Assembly: GCF_014283215.1 (NCBI RefSeq)
Contig: NZ_JACOMF010000022.1
Location: 1-64,000, forward strand
Length of the DNA stretch: 64,000 bases
Direction: 5' to 3'
DNA from: Siccirubricoccus deserti
GTDB lineage: Bacteria > Pseudomonadota > Alphaproteobacteria > Acetobacterales > Acetobacteraceae
This document shows, one piece after another, positions 35,213 through 44,700 of this stretch; position 1 is the stretch's first letter; each line of letters starts with the position of its first letter. The notes under the pieces were generated by a model. The model worked only from the letters and a program-made list of their open reading frames with translations. It searched no databases and was not told the origin of the DNA. Both the position numbers and the translations under genes were made by a program.

Positions 35213-35439
35213 ACCCTTGTCGTCCAGGCCCGCCCGGCTGGAACCAAGCCGCCTGCCGAGCGGCAAAGCAAACTCCGCTCAACTGAATTCGCTTGAGCGG
35301 AATGAATGGCCGATGCCAATCGGGCTGGCAGAGCATGCCTGCAGCCGGCGCAATGCCCTGCCTCGAAGGCCGAGCGACCCTTTCCCCCTTGCCGCGGATA
35401 CTCCCCCCAACCTTGGCAGTGCAGCCTTGCGCCGGCCGC

Positions 35440-36069
35440 TTACCGCGCCTGTCGCTCCTGCGTCGCCAGCTGCGCGATCTGCCCGCGCATCGCCTGCAGC
35501 AGCGCCGCGATCGAGCCGTTGTTGCGCTGGATCACGCTGGAGTATTCGCTCCGCTGGGTAAGCCGCAAGGACGTCCCCTCGGCGATGACATCCACCACCC
35601 TGGGTTGCCCACCGACTTCGGCGACCCGCCAGTCGAGGGCGAAGGGCGCGGAGTTCGGTCGCTCGATGATGGTGTTCACCAGCACGTCATCCTCGGTGCG
35701 CTGCTGGCTGCGGCCGAGCGAGAAGCGTACTCCCTGGTACTCACCGAAGCGGGCCGAGAGGTTGCGGATCAGCGTCTCCTCGAACAGCTTCAGATATTCC
35801 TGCTGCTCCTGCGCGCTGGCCTGACGCCACCAGCGGCCGAGAATGAAGCGGCCGACACCCTCGATGTCGACCGCGCGGCGCAGCACTGCCGCTACCTTCT
35901 GCCGGCGGGTCGCGAGGTCGGAGTGGGTATCGTTCACCGCCGCCACAAGCTCCTGCCCGGTGGCCTGGATGAAGGCGGTGGCGCGGTTGGTGTCCTGCGC
36001 TGAAGCCGGGCCGGCAATGGCGAGAACGGCAAGGGAGCCAAGCAGGCTCCGGCGAACAAGGCTGGTCAT
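35440..36069 (-). CDS. mlaC: MlaC-type phospholipid-binding periplasmic protein
   Basis: A 209-residue secreted protein of the MlaC/Ttg2D (toluene tolerance) family, which shuttles phospholipids across the periplasm for the Mla pathway. A Sec signal (MTSLVRRSLLGSLAVLAIAG, cleavage after PASAQ near residue 24) precedes the mature helix-rich domain with IEGVGRFILGRWWRQASAQE, FGEYQGVRFSLGRS and VIAEGTSLRLTQRSEYSSVI. ATG 36069 is used rather than a TTG two codons earlier. It lies 60 bases after mlaA on the same strand, an arrangement usual in alphaproteobacteria. Confidence 0.93.
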   Translation of the reverse strand: MTSLVRRSLLGSLAVLAIAGPASAQDTNRATAFIQATGQELVAAVNDTHSDLATRRQKVAAVLRRAVDIEGVGRFILGRWWRQASAQEQQEYLKLFEETLIRNLSARFGEYQGVRFSLGRSQQRTEDDVLVNTIIERPNSAPFALDWRVAEVGGQPRVVDVIAEGTSLRLTQRSEYSSVIQRNNGSIAALLQAMRGQIAQLATQERQAR

Positions 36070-36129
36070 GGTCAAATATCTCTCCGGGCCCGGTCCGGCT
36101 GCCAGGCTGTTGTCACGTTCCGGCCAGCG

Positions 36130-36948
36130 CTAAGGCTCGACCCCGGTTCCCACGCTGTAGCCGGTGCCACCTGCGGCCGGCGGCGCAATGATGTCGTTGC
36201 TGTTGCGGATCTCGGCATTGCGCCGCTGGCGATAGGCGCTGCGCAGCGTGGCGTAGGGGTCTAGCGAGGTGCGTTCCACATCGTCCAGCGTATTGATCAG
36301 GCTTTCGCGCGTGTCCACCACCGTAACACCGGCGCGGGTCCCGGTCAGCACATCCACGGCGACACCCTGGCCCACCCAGGTCAGCGGATCACCGGCAATG
36401 CCCATGCCGAAGCCGGCCAGGTCGCGCGGATTGGACGGGCCGAGCACCGGGATGAACAGATACGGCCCTTCGCCCATCCCCCAGACCGCAAGGGTCTGGC
36501 CGTAATCCTCGGCATGGCCGCGCACGCCGAAATGGCTGGCCGCCACGTCGAAGATGCCGGCAATGCCGAGGGTGCTGTTGATGATGAAGCGGCCGAGCGT
36601 GTCACCGGCACGGCGTGGCTCGCCCTGCAGCATGTCGTTGGCGAGGATCACCGGGGTGCGCAGATTGCCCAGCAGATTGCGGACGCCGGTGCGCACCGGC
36701 TGCGGCACAACATCCCGATAAGCGACGGCGACCGGCCGTAGCACGACCCGGTCGATGCCCTGGTGGACGTCGTACATGGCTCGGTTGAAGGGCTCGGCCG
36801 GGTCATTGGTCTGGCGGAATTCCGCCACCTCATCCGGGTCCGAAGGGTCGGGGCGGGTGGCGCAGCCAGCCAGCAGCGACCCGGCGAGGGTCACGGCGAG
36901 GAGCGGGATGGTCAGCGACGAAAGACGCATCTGCGGCGGAGCCCTCAT
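36130..36948 (-). CDS. mlaA: MlaA (VacJ) outer-membrane lipoprotein
   Basis: A 272-residue lipoprotein of the phospholipid retrograde-transport (Mla) system that extracts mislocalised phospholipids from the outer leaflet. The signal peptide ends in the lipobox LLAGC with the lipidated Cys at residue 29. The mature part shows the MlaA pattern: DPAEPFNRAMYDVHQGIDRV, VRNLLGNLRTPVILANDMLQ, INSTLGIAGIFDVAASHFG and GPYLFIPVLGPSNPRDLAGF. ATG 36948 has GAGG close ahead; an internal ATG at 36930 would give a more standard signal peptide. Cotranscribed with mlaC. Confidence 0.94.
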   Translation of the reverse strand: MRAPPQMRLSSLTIPLLAVTLAGSLLAGCATRPDPSDPDEVAEFRQTNDPAEPFNRAMYDVHQGIDRVVLRPVAVAYRDVVPQPVRTGVRNLLGNLRTPVILANDMLQGEPRRAGDTLGRFIINSTLGIAGIFDVAASHFGVRGHAEDYGQTLAVWGMGEGPYLFIPVLGPSNPRDLAGFGMGIAGDPLTWVGQGVAVDVLTGTRAGVTVVDTRESLINTLDDVERTSLDPYATLRSAYRQRRNAEIRNSNDIIAPPAAGGTGYSVGTGVEP

Positions 36949-37326
36949 GCCTCGGGTGGGGGAAGCGCCGGCACATGCCTCCCGACCTACCAGGAACGAT
37001 ACCCAGCGAACCGGTCGCGGTACCGATCCCAGGGCGCCGCGCTCAGCCTATCATAAATCATGCCTGCTGGCGCACACCGGACGGCCCCGCCATCAGATCC
37101 ACGCCACCAGATAGCCTGCCTGCGCCTGACGTCCACCTAGGGCTGCGGGTCAGGTCATAATCTGGTGCGCAATCTGCCGTTTCCAACCTGCGGCCCTGGC
37201 CGCCTGCTGTGCCGCGACGACACCGGTTGCGGGCCTTTAACACTTTTTGCCGCGTTTCCGTAACGCCACAACACGTAACCCGAACCAACGCTTGCGATCG
37301 TGACAAGAAGACGGCATTTCCCCGCC
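36949..37326. other. Divergent promoter region mlaA/metF
   Basis: About 380 bases between two divergent genes. I searched by eye for a SAM or SAH riboswitch ahead of metF and could not fit one. No clear operator or terminator is visible. Confidence 0.4.
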
Positions 37327-38277
37327 ATGGATCAGACCCTTCACCCTGCTACCGGAACGCTCCAGCGCTGGCTGACCGGCCCGCGGGTCGGCGGCCTGCC
37401 GAATCTGGCCGAATTGCCGGCCCCGAAGCTGTCCTTCGAATTCTTCCCGCCGCGCACTGAAGCGCTGGAGGCCCAGCTCTGGGCCTGTATCCGCCGGCTG
37501 GAGCCGCTGCAGCCCCGCTTCGTCTCGGTCACCTATGGGGCGGGTGGCACCACCCAGGCGCGCACCCATGCGACGGTCGCCCGCATCATCCGCGAGACCA
37601 GCCTGACCCCGGCAGCACATCTGACCTGCGTCGGCGCCCCGCGCGGCGAGGTGGATGACGTCGCCCGAGCCTATTGGGACGCCGGGGTACGCCATATTGT
37701 CGCCCTGCGCGGCGATGCCCCCGCCGGGGTGGAGCGCTACGAGCCGCACCCGGAAGGCTACGCCTATGCCGCCGACCTGGTCGCCGGCCTGGCCCGCGTC
37801 GCACCCTTCGAGATCAGCGTCGCGGCCTATCCCGAGACCCACCCGACGGCGCAATCGGCCGGCCATGACCTCGACAACCTGAAGCGCAAGATCGACGCCG
37901 GGGCGACCCGGGCGATCACCCAGTATTTCTTCGATACCGACACCTACCTGCGCTTCCTCGACCGCTGTGCCGCGGCCGGCATCACCGTGCCGATCGTGCC
38001 CGGCATCATGCCGGTGTCCAACTTCGTCCAGATGAAGAAATTCTCCGCCATGTGCGGCGCCGGCGTGCCGGAGTGGATGGGCCGGCTGTTCGAGGGGCTG
38101 GAGGAGGATGCCGATACCCGTCGCCTGGTTGCCGCGGTGGTGGCGGCGGAGCAGGTGCGGCTGCTGCAGGCCAATGGCGTCGACGAGTTCCACTTCTACA
38201 CGCTGAACCGCTCCGACCTGGTCTATGCCATCGCCCATCTGCTGGGCGCCCGTCCGGCCGCGCCGGGCCAGGCCTGA
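37327..38277 (+). CDS. metF: Methylenetetrahydrofolate reductase
   Basis: A 316-residue FAD enzyme that reduces 5,10-methylene-THF to 5-methyl-THF for methionine synthesis. Family blocks are KLSFEFFPPRTEALEAQLWA with the catalytic Glu (near residue 39), VSVTYGAGGTTQARTHATV, HLTCVGAPRGEVDDVARAYW, HIVALRGDAP, RAITQYFFDTDTYLRFLDRC, VPIVPGIMPVSNFVQMKKFS and a C-terminal EFHFYTLNRSDL. The length fits bacterial MetF without a regulatory domain. ATG 37327 is chosen; a GTG at 37300 would add nine residues. It is monocistronic, convergent with the capsule operon 32 bases away. Confidence 0.95.
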   Translation: MDQTLHPATGTLQRWLTGPRVGGLPNLAELPAPKLSFEFFPPRTEALEAQLWACIRRLEPLQPRFVSVTYGAGGTTQARTHATVARIIRETSLTPAAHLTCVGAPRGEVDDVARAYWDAGVRHIVALRGDAPAGVERYEPHPEGYAYAADLVAGLARVAPFEISVAAYPETHPTAQSAGHDLDNLKRKIDAGATRAITQYFFDTDTYLRFLDRCAAAGITVPIVPGIMPVSNFVQMKKFSAMCGAGVPEWMGRLFEGLEEDADTRRLVAAVVAAEQVRLLQANGVDEFHFYTLNRSDLVYAIAHLLGARPAAPGQA

Positions 38278-38308
38278 CAGCATTCGTCGGTGGTGCGGCC
38301 CGCCTCGA

Positions 38309-39610
38309 TCACGCCCCCGCCGGCATCGGCAGGTTGATGACGTCGAGGTGCAGCCGCCGCACCGTGGCGGAAACCGCGGCATCCAGCCCCGGTCGGGCGT
38401 AATAGCCGCCGCGGACATGCAGGCAGCCGGCGACTGCCCGTAGGAATGCCTCGGCCAGCCCGGCATCCGGCGGCGGCGCCTCCTGCCAGAAGGCGTCCGT
38501 GCTGCCTTGCCAGACCAGCCCCGGCACGTCGTACAGCGCCTGGCCGAGCACCCGCATCGCCCGCCCAAGGGCGATGGCGCGCACCCCGAGCGTGCTGTTG
38601 ATGGTGAGCACGCCATGGCAGGCGAGGATCGCCTCATCCATCGGCAGCGCCCCCCCGAGGAAATGCACCCGCCCTGCGACTCCGGCCGCGGCGGCGATCC
38701 GCCGGATGCGGCGGCCCCAGCGCTTCAGCCCGGGGTCGAGCGGATGCACCTTCACCAGCAGATGCGCATCCGCCGCGGCGCCGCGGGCGAAGCTGCCAAC
38801 CACCTCGGCGATGGCGCTGTCATTGTCGTCGAAGCGGGAATAGGCGCGGATGGAGAAGTCATTCTCCATCTGCATGGCGAAGAGATAGAGCGGCCCGTGG
38901 CCTGCCAGCGCCGCGATCCGGGCGCGGTCCTGCCGGGTCGCGCGCCGCCGCAGCAGCAGGCGCAGGCCGGTGCCGAGATAGGCCGGGATCGGCGAGTGTA
39001 GCAGCCAGCTCTCATAATGGCGGAAGCGCCAGGGCAGCAGCGAAGCCAGGTGGAAGGCCATGTCCCAGCGCGCCTGCAAGGGGAAGCTCTCGGCGAAGCG
39101 CGGGCTGAAGTCGGGCGGCGGACAGGCCGCGGCCAGCGCCCGAATCGCCTCCGGCGAGCGCGGGAAGCGGCTGGCCGGACCCATGCCGTCGCGCTCCAGC
39201 ACCACCCAATCGGGGCGGAGATAGCCGAAATCGGTTACCGTCACGGCAATGCCGCGCGCCCGGGCGGCGGCGATCGCCTCGCGGTGGCGCGGCCGCTGCT
39301 CGCCGAGCAGCACCAGATCGGTGATCGCCTCGCGGTCGAGGAAATCCCCGATGAAGCCCGGCCACTCCGCCGGCCTGCCATGGAACTCCGCCACCTCGCC
39401 GCCCCGCCAGAACAGCCGGTCGCCCAGGCAGAGGTTGATGCGGAAGGTGGCATGGCCGAGCGCCCGGAGCCCGGCGGCGACTTCGGCAAAGAAGGGGCTG
39501 ATCGGCCCCTGGAGGAACAGGAAGCGGCGCGGCGGCTGCCCTGACGCGGCGCAGGCGCTCAACTTCGCATCGGAGCTGACGGCGGCGGTCAGCCGGCTGA
39601 GGCTGGTCAT
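38309..39610 (-). CDS. KpsS/LipB-type capsule polysaccharide protein (Capsule_synth family)
   Basis: A 433-residue cytoplasmic protein of the KpsC/KpsS (LipA/LipB, RkpJ) family; KpsS-type members are beta-Kdo glycosyltransferases that build the glycolipid linker of group 2 capsules. Evidence: FLFLQGPISPFFAEVAAGLR at the N-terminus (single KpsS-like unit), VTDFGYLRPDWVVLERDG, HLLVKVHPLDPGLKRWGR and the nucleotide-sugar-binding end TINSTLGVRAIALGRAMRVL followed by GQALYDVPGLVWQG. It is the last gene of the operon; its ATG overlaps the stop of the formyltransferase gene by four bases. Its presence ties the whole operon to capsule-type polysaccharide assembly. Confidence 0.88.
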   Translation of the reverse strand: MTSLSRLTAAVSSDAKLSACAASGQPPRRFLFLQGPISPFFAEVAAGLRALGHATFRINLCLGDRLFWRGGEVAEFHGRPAEWPGFIGDFLDREAITDLVLLGEQRPRHREAIAAARARGIAVTVTDFGYLRPDWVVLERDGMGPASRFPRSPEAIRALAAACPPPDFSPRFAESFPLQARWDMAFHLASLLPWRFRHYESWLLHSPIPAYLGTGLRLLLRRRATRQDRARIAALAGHGPLYLFAMQMENDFSIRAYSRFDDNDSAIAEVVGSFARGAAADAHLLVKVHPLDPGLKRWGRRIRRIAAAAGVAGRVHFLGGALPMDEAILACHGVLTINSTLGVRAIALGRAMRVLGQALYDVPGLVWQGSTDAFWQEAPPPDAGLAEAFLRAVAGCLHVRGGYYARPGLDAAVSATVRRLHLDVINLPMPAGA

Positions 39611-40413
39611 GCCCGCACGCCAAGCGCGGCCCGCAGGTCGGCGGCATCGACCAGCCCGCCCTGCGCCGCGGCGGCGCGCAGCACGGCGGGGGACGGGAAG
39701 GGGCAATAGGGCAGGGGGATGACCTCCCTGGCGGGCGCGGCGCCTCCGGCCAGCGCATGCAGGGTGGAAGCCAGCAGCGGCACCCCGGCGGCGTGCAGCG
39801 CTCGTGCCGCGGCCGAGGCGGTACTGCGCTCCGCCAGCGCCACCGCTCGCTGCGCCAGTATGGCGCCGGCATCGATCCGTGGCGCCAGCCGGTGCACCGT
39901 CACGCCGAAGCGTGTCGGCACCTCCGCCCGTGCCCAGATGGTCGGCACCGGCCCGCGATGGTGCGGCAGCAGCGAGGGATGCAGGTTCACTCCGCCGAAC
40001 GGCACCGCTGCCAGGGTCTCGGCACTGAGGATCTGGTCGAAATGGAAGGTGACGATGATGTCGGCGCGGGCTTGGCGCAGCGCCTCGCGAAAGGATGGCG
40101 CATTGACCTCCGCCACCTCGACCAGCGGAATGCCGCGCCGCCGGGCGAAGCGGGCGAGGTCGCCTGGCTGGCCGAGCCGCCGGCGCAGCCTGCCCAGCAG
40201 ATCCGGCAGCCCGTAATTCACCCAGAGATAGGGCAGCAGCCGTGGACCGGAGCGCCGCAGGTGCCGCCACGCCTGCCGCAGCGGTCCACCAGCGCCGGGC
40301 CGGAACAGCACCGACCGGCCGATCAGCGCCACGCCGCTGCCGTGGTCGCGCAGGAAGGCGCCGACCGCGGCCGCGCTCAACGCACTCTCGAGGGTCAGCA
40401 GCGCGATCCGCAC
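39607..40413 (-). CDS. Formyltransferase-fold protein (Formyl_trans_N)
   Basis: A 268-residue protein with the methionyl-tRNA/sugar formyltransferase catalytic domain. The N10-formyl-THF site is visible: GVNLHPSLLPHHRGPVPTIW with Asn and His of the triad, and LAPRIDAGAILAQ with the Asp. There is no tRNA-binding C-terminal domain, so it likely formylates an amino sugar or aminolipid rather than initiator tRNA. The start is GTG 40413 (VRIALLTLESALSAAA), four bases after the stop of the PLP enzyme gene with GCGGG between. The neighbouring AONS-type enzyme makes alpha-amino ketones in known cases, so its product amine is a candidate substrate (inference). Confidence 0.85.
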   Translation of the reverse strand: MRIALLTLESALSAAAVGAFLRDHGSGVALIGRSVLFRPGAGGPLRQAWRHLRRSGPRLLPYLWVNYGLPDLLGRLRRRLGQPGDLARFARRRGIPLVEVAEVNAPSFREALRQARADIIVTFHFDQILSAETLAAVPFGGVNLHPSLLPHHRGPVPTIWARAEVPTRFGVTVHRLAPRIDAGAILAQRAVALAERSTASAAARALHAAGVPLLASTLHALAGGAAPAREVIPLPYCPFPSPAVLRAAAAQGGLVDAADLRAALGVRA

Positions 40414-40417
40414 CCGC

Positions 40418-41740
40418 TCAGGACGCCTTGAGCCGTAACGCCGCGGCGCCGTCGCGCGCCGCGACCATGGCCGAGATCGCTTGGCCGATATCCTCGGCGC
40501 TGTGCTCGGCAGAGAGGAAGAAGCGCAGCCGCGCCGAGCGCTCCGGCACCACCGGGAAGAGGATGGGCTGGACATTCACCCCCGCCTCGAACAGCGCCGC
40601 CGCCATGCGGGCGGCCAGCACCGAACTGCCGAGGATGACCGGCACGATCCCGAGCCCGGCCGAGCCGCCGGTGTCGAAGCCGGCGGCGCGGGCCAGGCTG
40701 AGGAAGAGCTGCGCATTGGCCTGCAGCGCCGCCACCCGCCAGGGCTCGGCATGCAGGATGTGCAGCGATTCCAGCGCCGCCGCCGCCAGCGGCGGGGCCA
40801 AGCCGACTGAGTAGACGAAGCCTGGCGCTGAATGCCGCAGCAGGTCGATCAGCCGCTGCCGCCCGGCGATATAGCCGCCGCAGGCCGAGAGCGTCTTGGA
40901 GAGCGTGCCCATCCAGATATCGACCTGGTCGGCTGCGACATTGCATTGCTCGGCGATGCCACGTCCGGTGGCGCCCAGCACGCCGAGCGAATGCGCCTCA
41001 TCGACCATCAGCAGCGCGTCGTGCCGGCGGGCGAGGGTGGTGAAGTGCTCCAGCGCCGGCAGGTCGCCATCCATGCTGTAATGCCCCTCGATCACCAGCA
41101 GGGCGCGGCCGTGGCGGCGGCGATGGGCGATCAGCTCGCGTTCCGCCGCCTGCCAGTCATTGTGCGGGAAGGCGATGCGGCGGGCGCCGGACAGCCGAGC
41201 CCCCTCGGCGACGGAGTTGTGGATGAGCTGGTCGTGCACCACCAGATCGCGCGGCCCGAGCAGATGTCCGACCACGGTGACATTGGTGGCATGGCCGCTG
41301 ACGAAGGCGAGGCAAGCCTCGGCGCCGTAATGCGCGGCGAGTGCCGTCTCCAGCGCCGCATGCACCGGCCGCTCGCCGGAAGCGAGGCGGGAGGCGGAGG
41401 CGGAGACGCCATGCCGGTCGATTGCTGCCTTGGCCGCCGCCGCGACGCGGGCATCGCCATTCAGCCCGAGGTAGTTGTAGGAGGCGAAATTCACGAAATC
41501 CCGGCCGCCGATGCTGCTGTGCGCGCCGGCGATGCCGTCATGCGGGCGGAAATAAGGGCTCTCCAGGCCAAGCGCCTCGCCCGCCTCCCGCACCATCTCG
41601 AGGTCGCGGATGCCGGGCAGGGTGGCGAGGTCGCGGCCCGGGCTTTCGGCCGGGCCAGCCTCCGCCTCGGCGCGGCGCTTCGACAGCCGGTGCAGCAGCG
41701 CCGTGCGGGCGGTGGCGGAAAGGCCGAAGCCCTGGGTCAT
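40418..41740 (-). CDS. AONS/KBL-family PLP acyltransferase (RkpG/WcbT-like)
   Basis: A 440-residue alpha-oxoamine synthase family enzyme. PLP Lys282 lies in WMGTLSKTLSACGGYIAG; Asp248 and His250 in LLMVDEAHSLGVLGATG and His220 in VIEGHYSMDGD complete the site. Relatives (8-amino-7-oxononanoate synthase, serine palmitoyltransferase, ALA synthase) condense an amino acid with an acyl thioester and release CO2. An N-terminal extension of about 60 residues is typical of the ACP-linked subgroup found beside capsule FAS/PKS genes (RkpG of Sinorhizobium). The start ATG overlaps the PKS stop (ATGA), so it probably accepts the chain from that synthase. Confidence 0.9.
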   Translation of the reverse strand: MTQGFGLSATARTALLHRLSKRRAEAEAGPAESPGRDLATLPGIRDLEMVREAGEALGLESPYFRPHDGIAGAHSSIGGRDFVNFASYNYLGLNGDARVAAAAKAAIDRHGVSASASRLASGERPVHAALETALAAHYGAEACLAFVSGHATNVTVVGHLLGPRDLVVHDQLIHNSVAEGARLSGARRIAFPHNDWQAAERELIAHRRRHGRALLVIEGHYSMDGDLPALEHFTTLARRHDALLMVDEAHSLGVLGATGRGIAEQCNVAADQVDIWMGTLSKTLSACGGYIAGRQRLIDLLRHSAPGFVYSVGLAPPLAAAALESLHILHAEPWRVAALQANAQLFLSLARAAGFDTGGSAGLGIVPVILGSSVLAARMAAALFEAGVNVQPILFPVVPERSARLRFFLSAEHSAEDIGQAISAMVAARDGAAALRLKAS

Positions 41741-44700
41741 GCCGCGACCTCCAGCCCATCCGCCGGCGGCGGCTCATGTGCCGCGATCATCGCCGCCACA
41801 TCGGCCTCTGGCCTCGTGTCCCGTACCGTCTCGGCGATGCGGCGGGCGAGGCCGTCGACGCTCAGCGTATCCGTCACCGCGCCGAGCGGCACCGGCAGGC
41901 CGAGCCGCTGCTCGAGCGCGGTGCGCAACTCCATCCCCCCCAAACTGTCGAGGCCGAGCCCGGCCAGCGGCGCATCGGCGGTGACCGCGGGCGGCGGCAG
42001 CCGCAGGATGCGGCAGAGCTCCGTCACCAGCGTCTCCCGCAACAGGGTCAGTGCCTCCGCTTCGCTGGCCGTGCGCAGCCGGGCGCGGAGATCGGCGGCA
42101 TCGGCGCTCGGCGGGGCGGCGGCGCGCACCGCCTCGAAGGCAGGCTCGGCCAGCAGCGCCAGGGCTTGGCCGGCTTCGGCCCAGGAGATGCGGGCCAGGC
42201 CGATCGAGGTGGCGTCGGTGGCGAGCAGCGCCGGTAGGGCGCTGAGCGCCGCCTCCGCGGTCATTGGCGTGGTGCCGAGGCGGCGGCGCAGGATCTCAAG
42301 CGTCGCGGCGTCGCCGGCCAGCATCCCGGCATCGGCGATCGGCCCCCAGCCGATGGCCATCGCAGGCCGGCCGGCGGCGCGGCGGCGGCGGGCCAGCGCC
42401 TCCAGCGCCGCATTGGCGGCGACATAGGCGGCTTGGCCAGGGTTGCCGATGGCGACCGTCGCCGAGGAGAACAGCAGGAACAGCGCCAGCGGGTCCTCGG
42501 CCGTTGCCCGGTCAAGATTCTCGGCAATCGACAGCTTGGCGGCGAGCACCGGCGCGGCGCGAGCGGGGTCAAGCACCGCGGCGGCGCCATCGGCCAGCAC
42601 CGCGGCCGCATGCACCACGCCGCGGATCGGCGGCATGCTGGCGCGCAAGGATTGCAGGGTGCGGCAGAGCGCGTCAGGGTCGGTAGCGTCGCAGGCGTGC
42701 AGCGTGGCGGCCGCGCCACGGGCGGCGAGGTCGCGCAGCAGCGCATCGGCGCCCGGCGCGGCCGGGCCGCGGCGCGAGAGCAGCGCCAGATGATGGACGC
42801 CCTGCGCCGCCAGCCAGCGCGCCGCGGCGGCGCCGAAGCCCTGGGTGCCGCCGATCACCACCACCGTTCCACGGGCCGCCTGCTGGATCGGCGCACCACG
42901 CCACAGCGGCGCCGAGACCGCCGGCGCGCGGATCACCAGCTTACCGATATGGCTGCTGGCCTGGAGCGTACGGAAGGCGGCCTCCACCTCGGTGGCGGCG
43001 TGTTCGATGGCCGGCAGCGGGCGGAAGCTGCCGGTGGAGAGCCGGTTGGCGATGCCGGCCAGCAGCCGTGCGGCATGCTCCGGACGGGCGCGCGGCAACT
43101 CGTCCACATCCACCGCGAACCAGGTGGCGTTGCGACGCAGCGGGCGCAGCGGCACCCGGCGCCCCTCGGCGAAGTCGCGCTTGCCCAGCTCGATGAACCG
43201 GCCGAAGGGGCGGAGCAGGCCAAGCGAACGTTCCATCGCCTCGCCAGCCAGGGAGTTCAGCACCACATCGACGCCATCCGGCCAATGCGCCCGTAGCGCA
43301 TCGGCGAAGCCGGGATCCCGGCTGTCCAGCACCAGCTCGGCGCCGGCGGCACGCAGGAAGGCCCGCTTGGCAGGCGTGCCGGCAGTGGCGGCGACGCGGG
43401 CGCCATGCGCCAGCGCCACCTGCAAGGCCGCGAGCCCGACGGCGCCGGCGCCACCATGGATCAGCACCCGCTCCCCGGGCTCGATCCGAGCCAACTCCTC
43501 GAGGCTATGGACGGCGGTGAGGAAGGCGACGGGGACGGTCGCCGCGGCGGCGGCCTCGATGCCGGCCGGCAGCGGCGCCAGCGCTTCGGCCCGGGTCAGC
43601 GCATGGGTGGCGAGCGCCGCAGGGGCGATGCCGAAGACCCGGTCGCCGGGCCTGAGCGCGACCGCCTCGCCCACCGCCTCGACCACGCCGGCGCATTCCA
43701 TGCCGAGGCCGGGGCCGGTGAAGCCCGGCAGCAGCGCCTCCTCCGGCAGCAGGCCGAGTGCCCACATTACGTCGCGGAAATTCAACCCCGCCGCCTCGAC
43801 CCGCAGCAGCACCTCCCCCGGGCCGGGCGCCGGCAGGGTCAGCGGTGCCCAATGCAGGCTGCCGAGTTGTCCCGGCACCGGCACCTGCAGGCCGAGCGGC
43901 CCACCCTGCGGCGGCGCCGGCGGCAACCCGGCACGCAGCCGGGGCACCAGCCGGCCGGCGGAGGTCAGGGTCACCTCCGGCTCGCTGTCGCCATCGTTCA
44001 GCAACTCGGTGGCGAGGCGGCGCGCCGCGGCCTCCGGCGCCAGGGCGGGGCAGAGGTCGATCCGCCGCGGCCGCAGCCCTGGATGCTCATTCGCCAGCAC
44101 CCGGCCGAGGGCGAAGCTGGCGGCCGCCTGCGGCTCATGCCCACCGCCCGGCTCCGGCTGCTGGCCGCCGCGGGTGACGATGGCGAAGCCCGCCGCACTG
44201 CCCTCGGCCGCCGCGGCGAGGCACGCCAGCCCGGCCAGTGTTCCGGCCAACTCGGCTGGGGCGTCGCCGCCGGTCGCCAGGGCGACGACCAGCGTGCCTT
44301 GCAGGGATTTGGGCGGCACAGCGGCAGCATCGGCCAACTCGACCGCGGTCACGCTGGCGCCGCGCGCCTGCAGGGCGGCGGTGACGGCGCGTTTCAGCCC
44401 GGCAGCGCCGGCATCGGCGAAGAGCGCGACGCGGCGCAGCTTCGGCGCCGCCAGCACCTCGGCGCCGGTCGGGCCGCGGGCACCGATCAGCACCGCCGGC
44501 CAGGGCGCCGCGTCCAGCCGTTCGATCGCCGCGGCCTCCCAGCCCTCCTCTGCCAATGCAGCGTCCCAGGCCTCGGCCCCAGGCAGCGGCGAGGCGCCGC
44601 CCGGCGTGACCCACCAGGAGGGGTTCTGGCCGCAGCAGAAATTCCACAGCCGGCCAGGCAGCGGCTCCACCAGCAGCAGCGCCCCGCCGGGGGCGACAAC

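Larger units (their letters stand above)
34801..35439. other. Intergenic stretch with IS110 remnant and inverted repeats
   Basis: About 640 bases between the PAS-kinase and mlaC 3' ends. It contains a 14-base palindrome (GTCGGGATCCCGAC, 34852-34865), the IS110 remnant (34905-35141) and a 16-base inverted repeat (35158-35212). 35213-35439 holds nothing I recognise. Confidence 0.5.

Noticed and set aside
36949-37326. Possible SAM or SAH riboswitch ahead of metF
   Set aside because: No arrangement of stems and conserved core bases could be fitted by eye.
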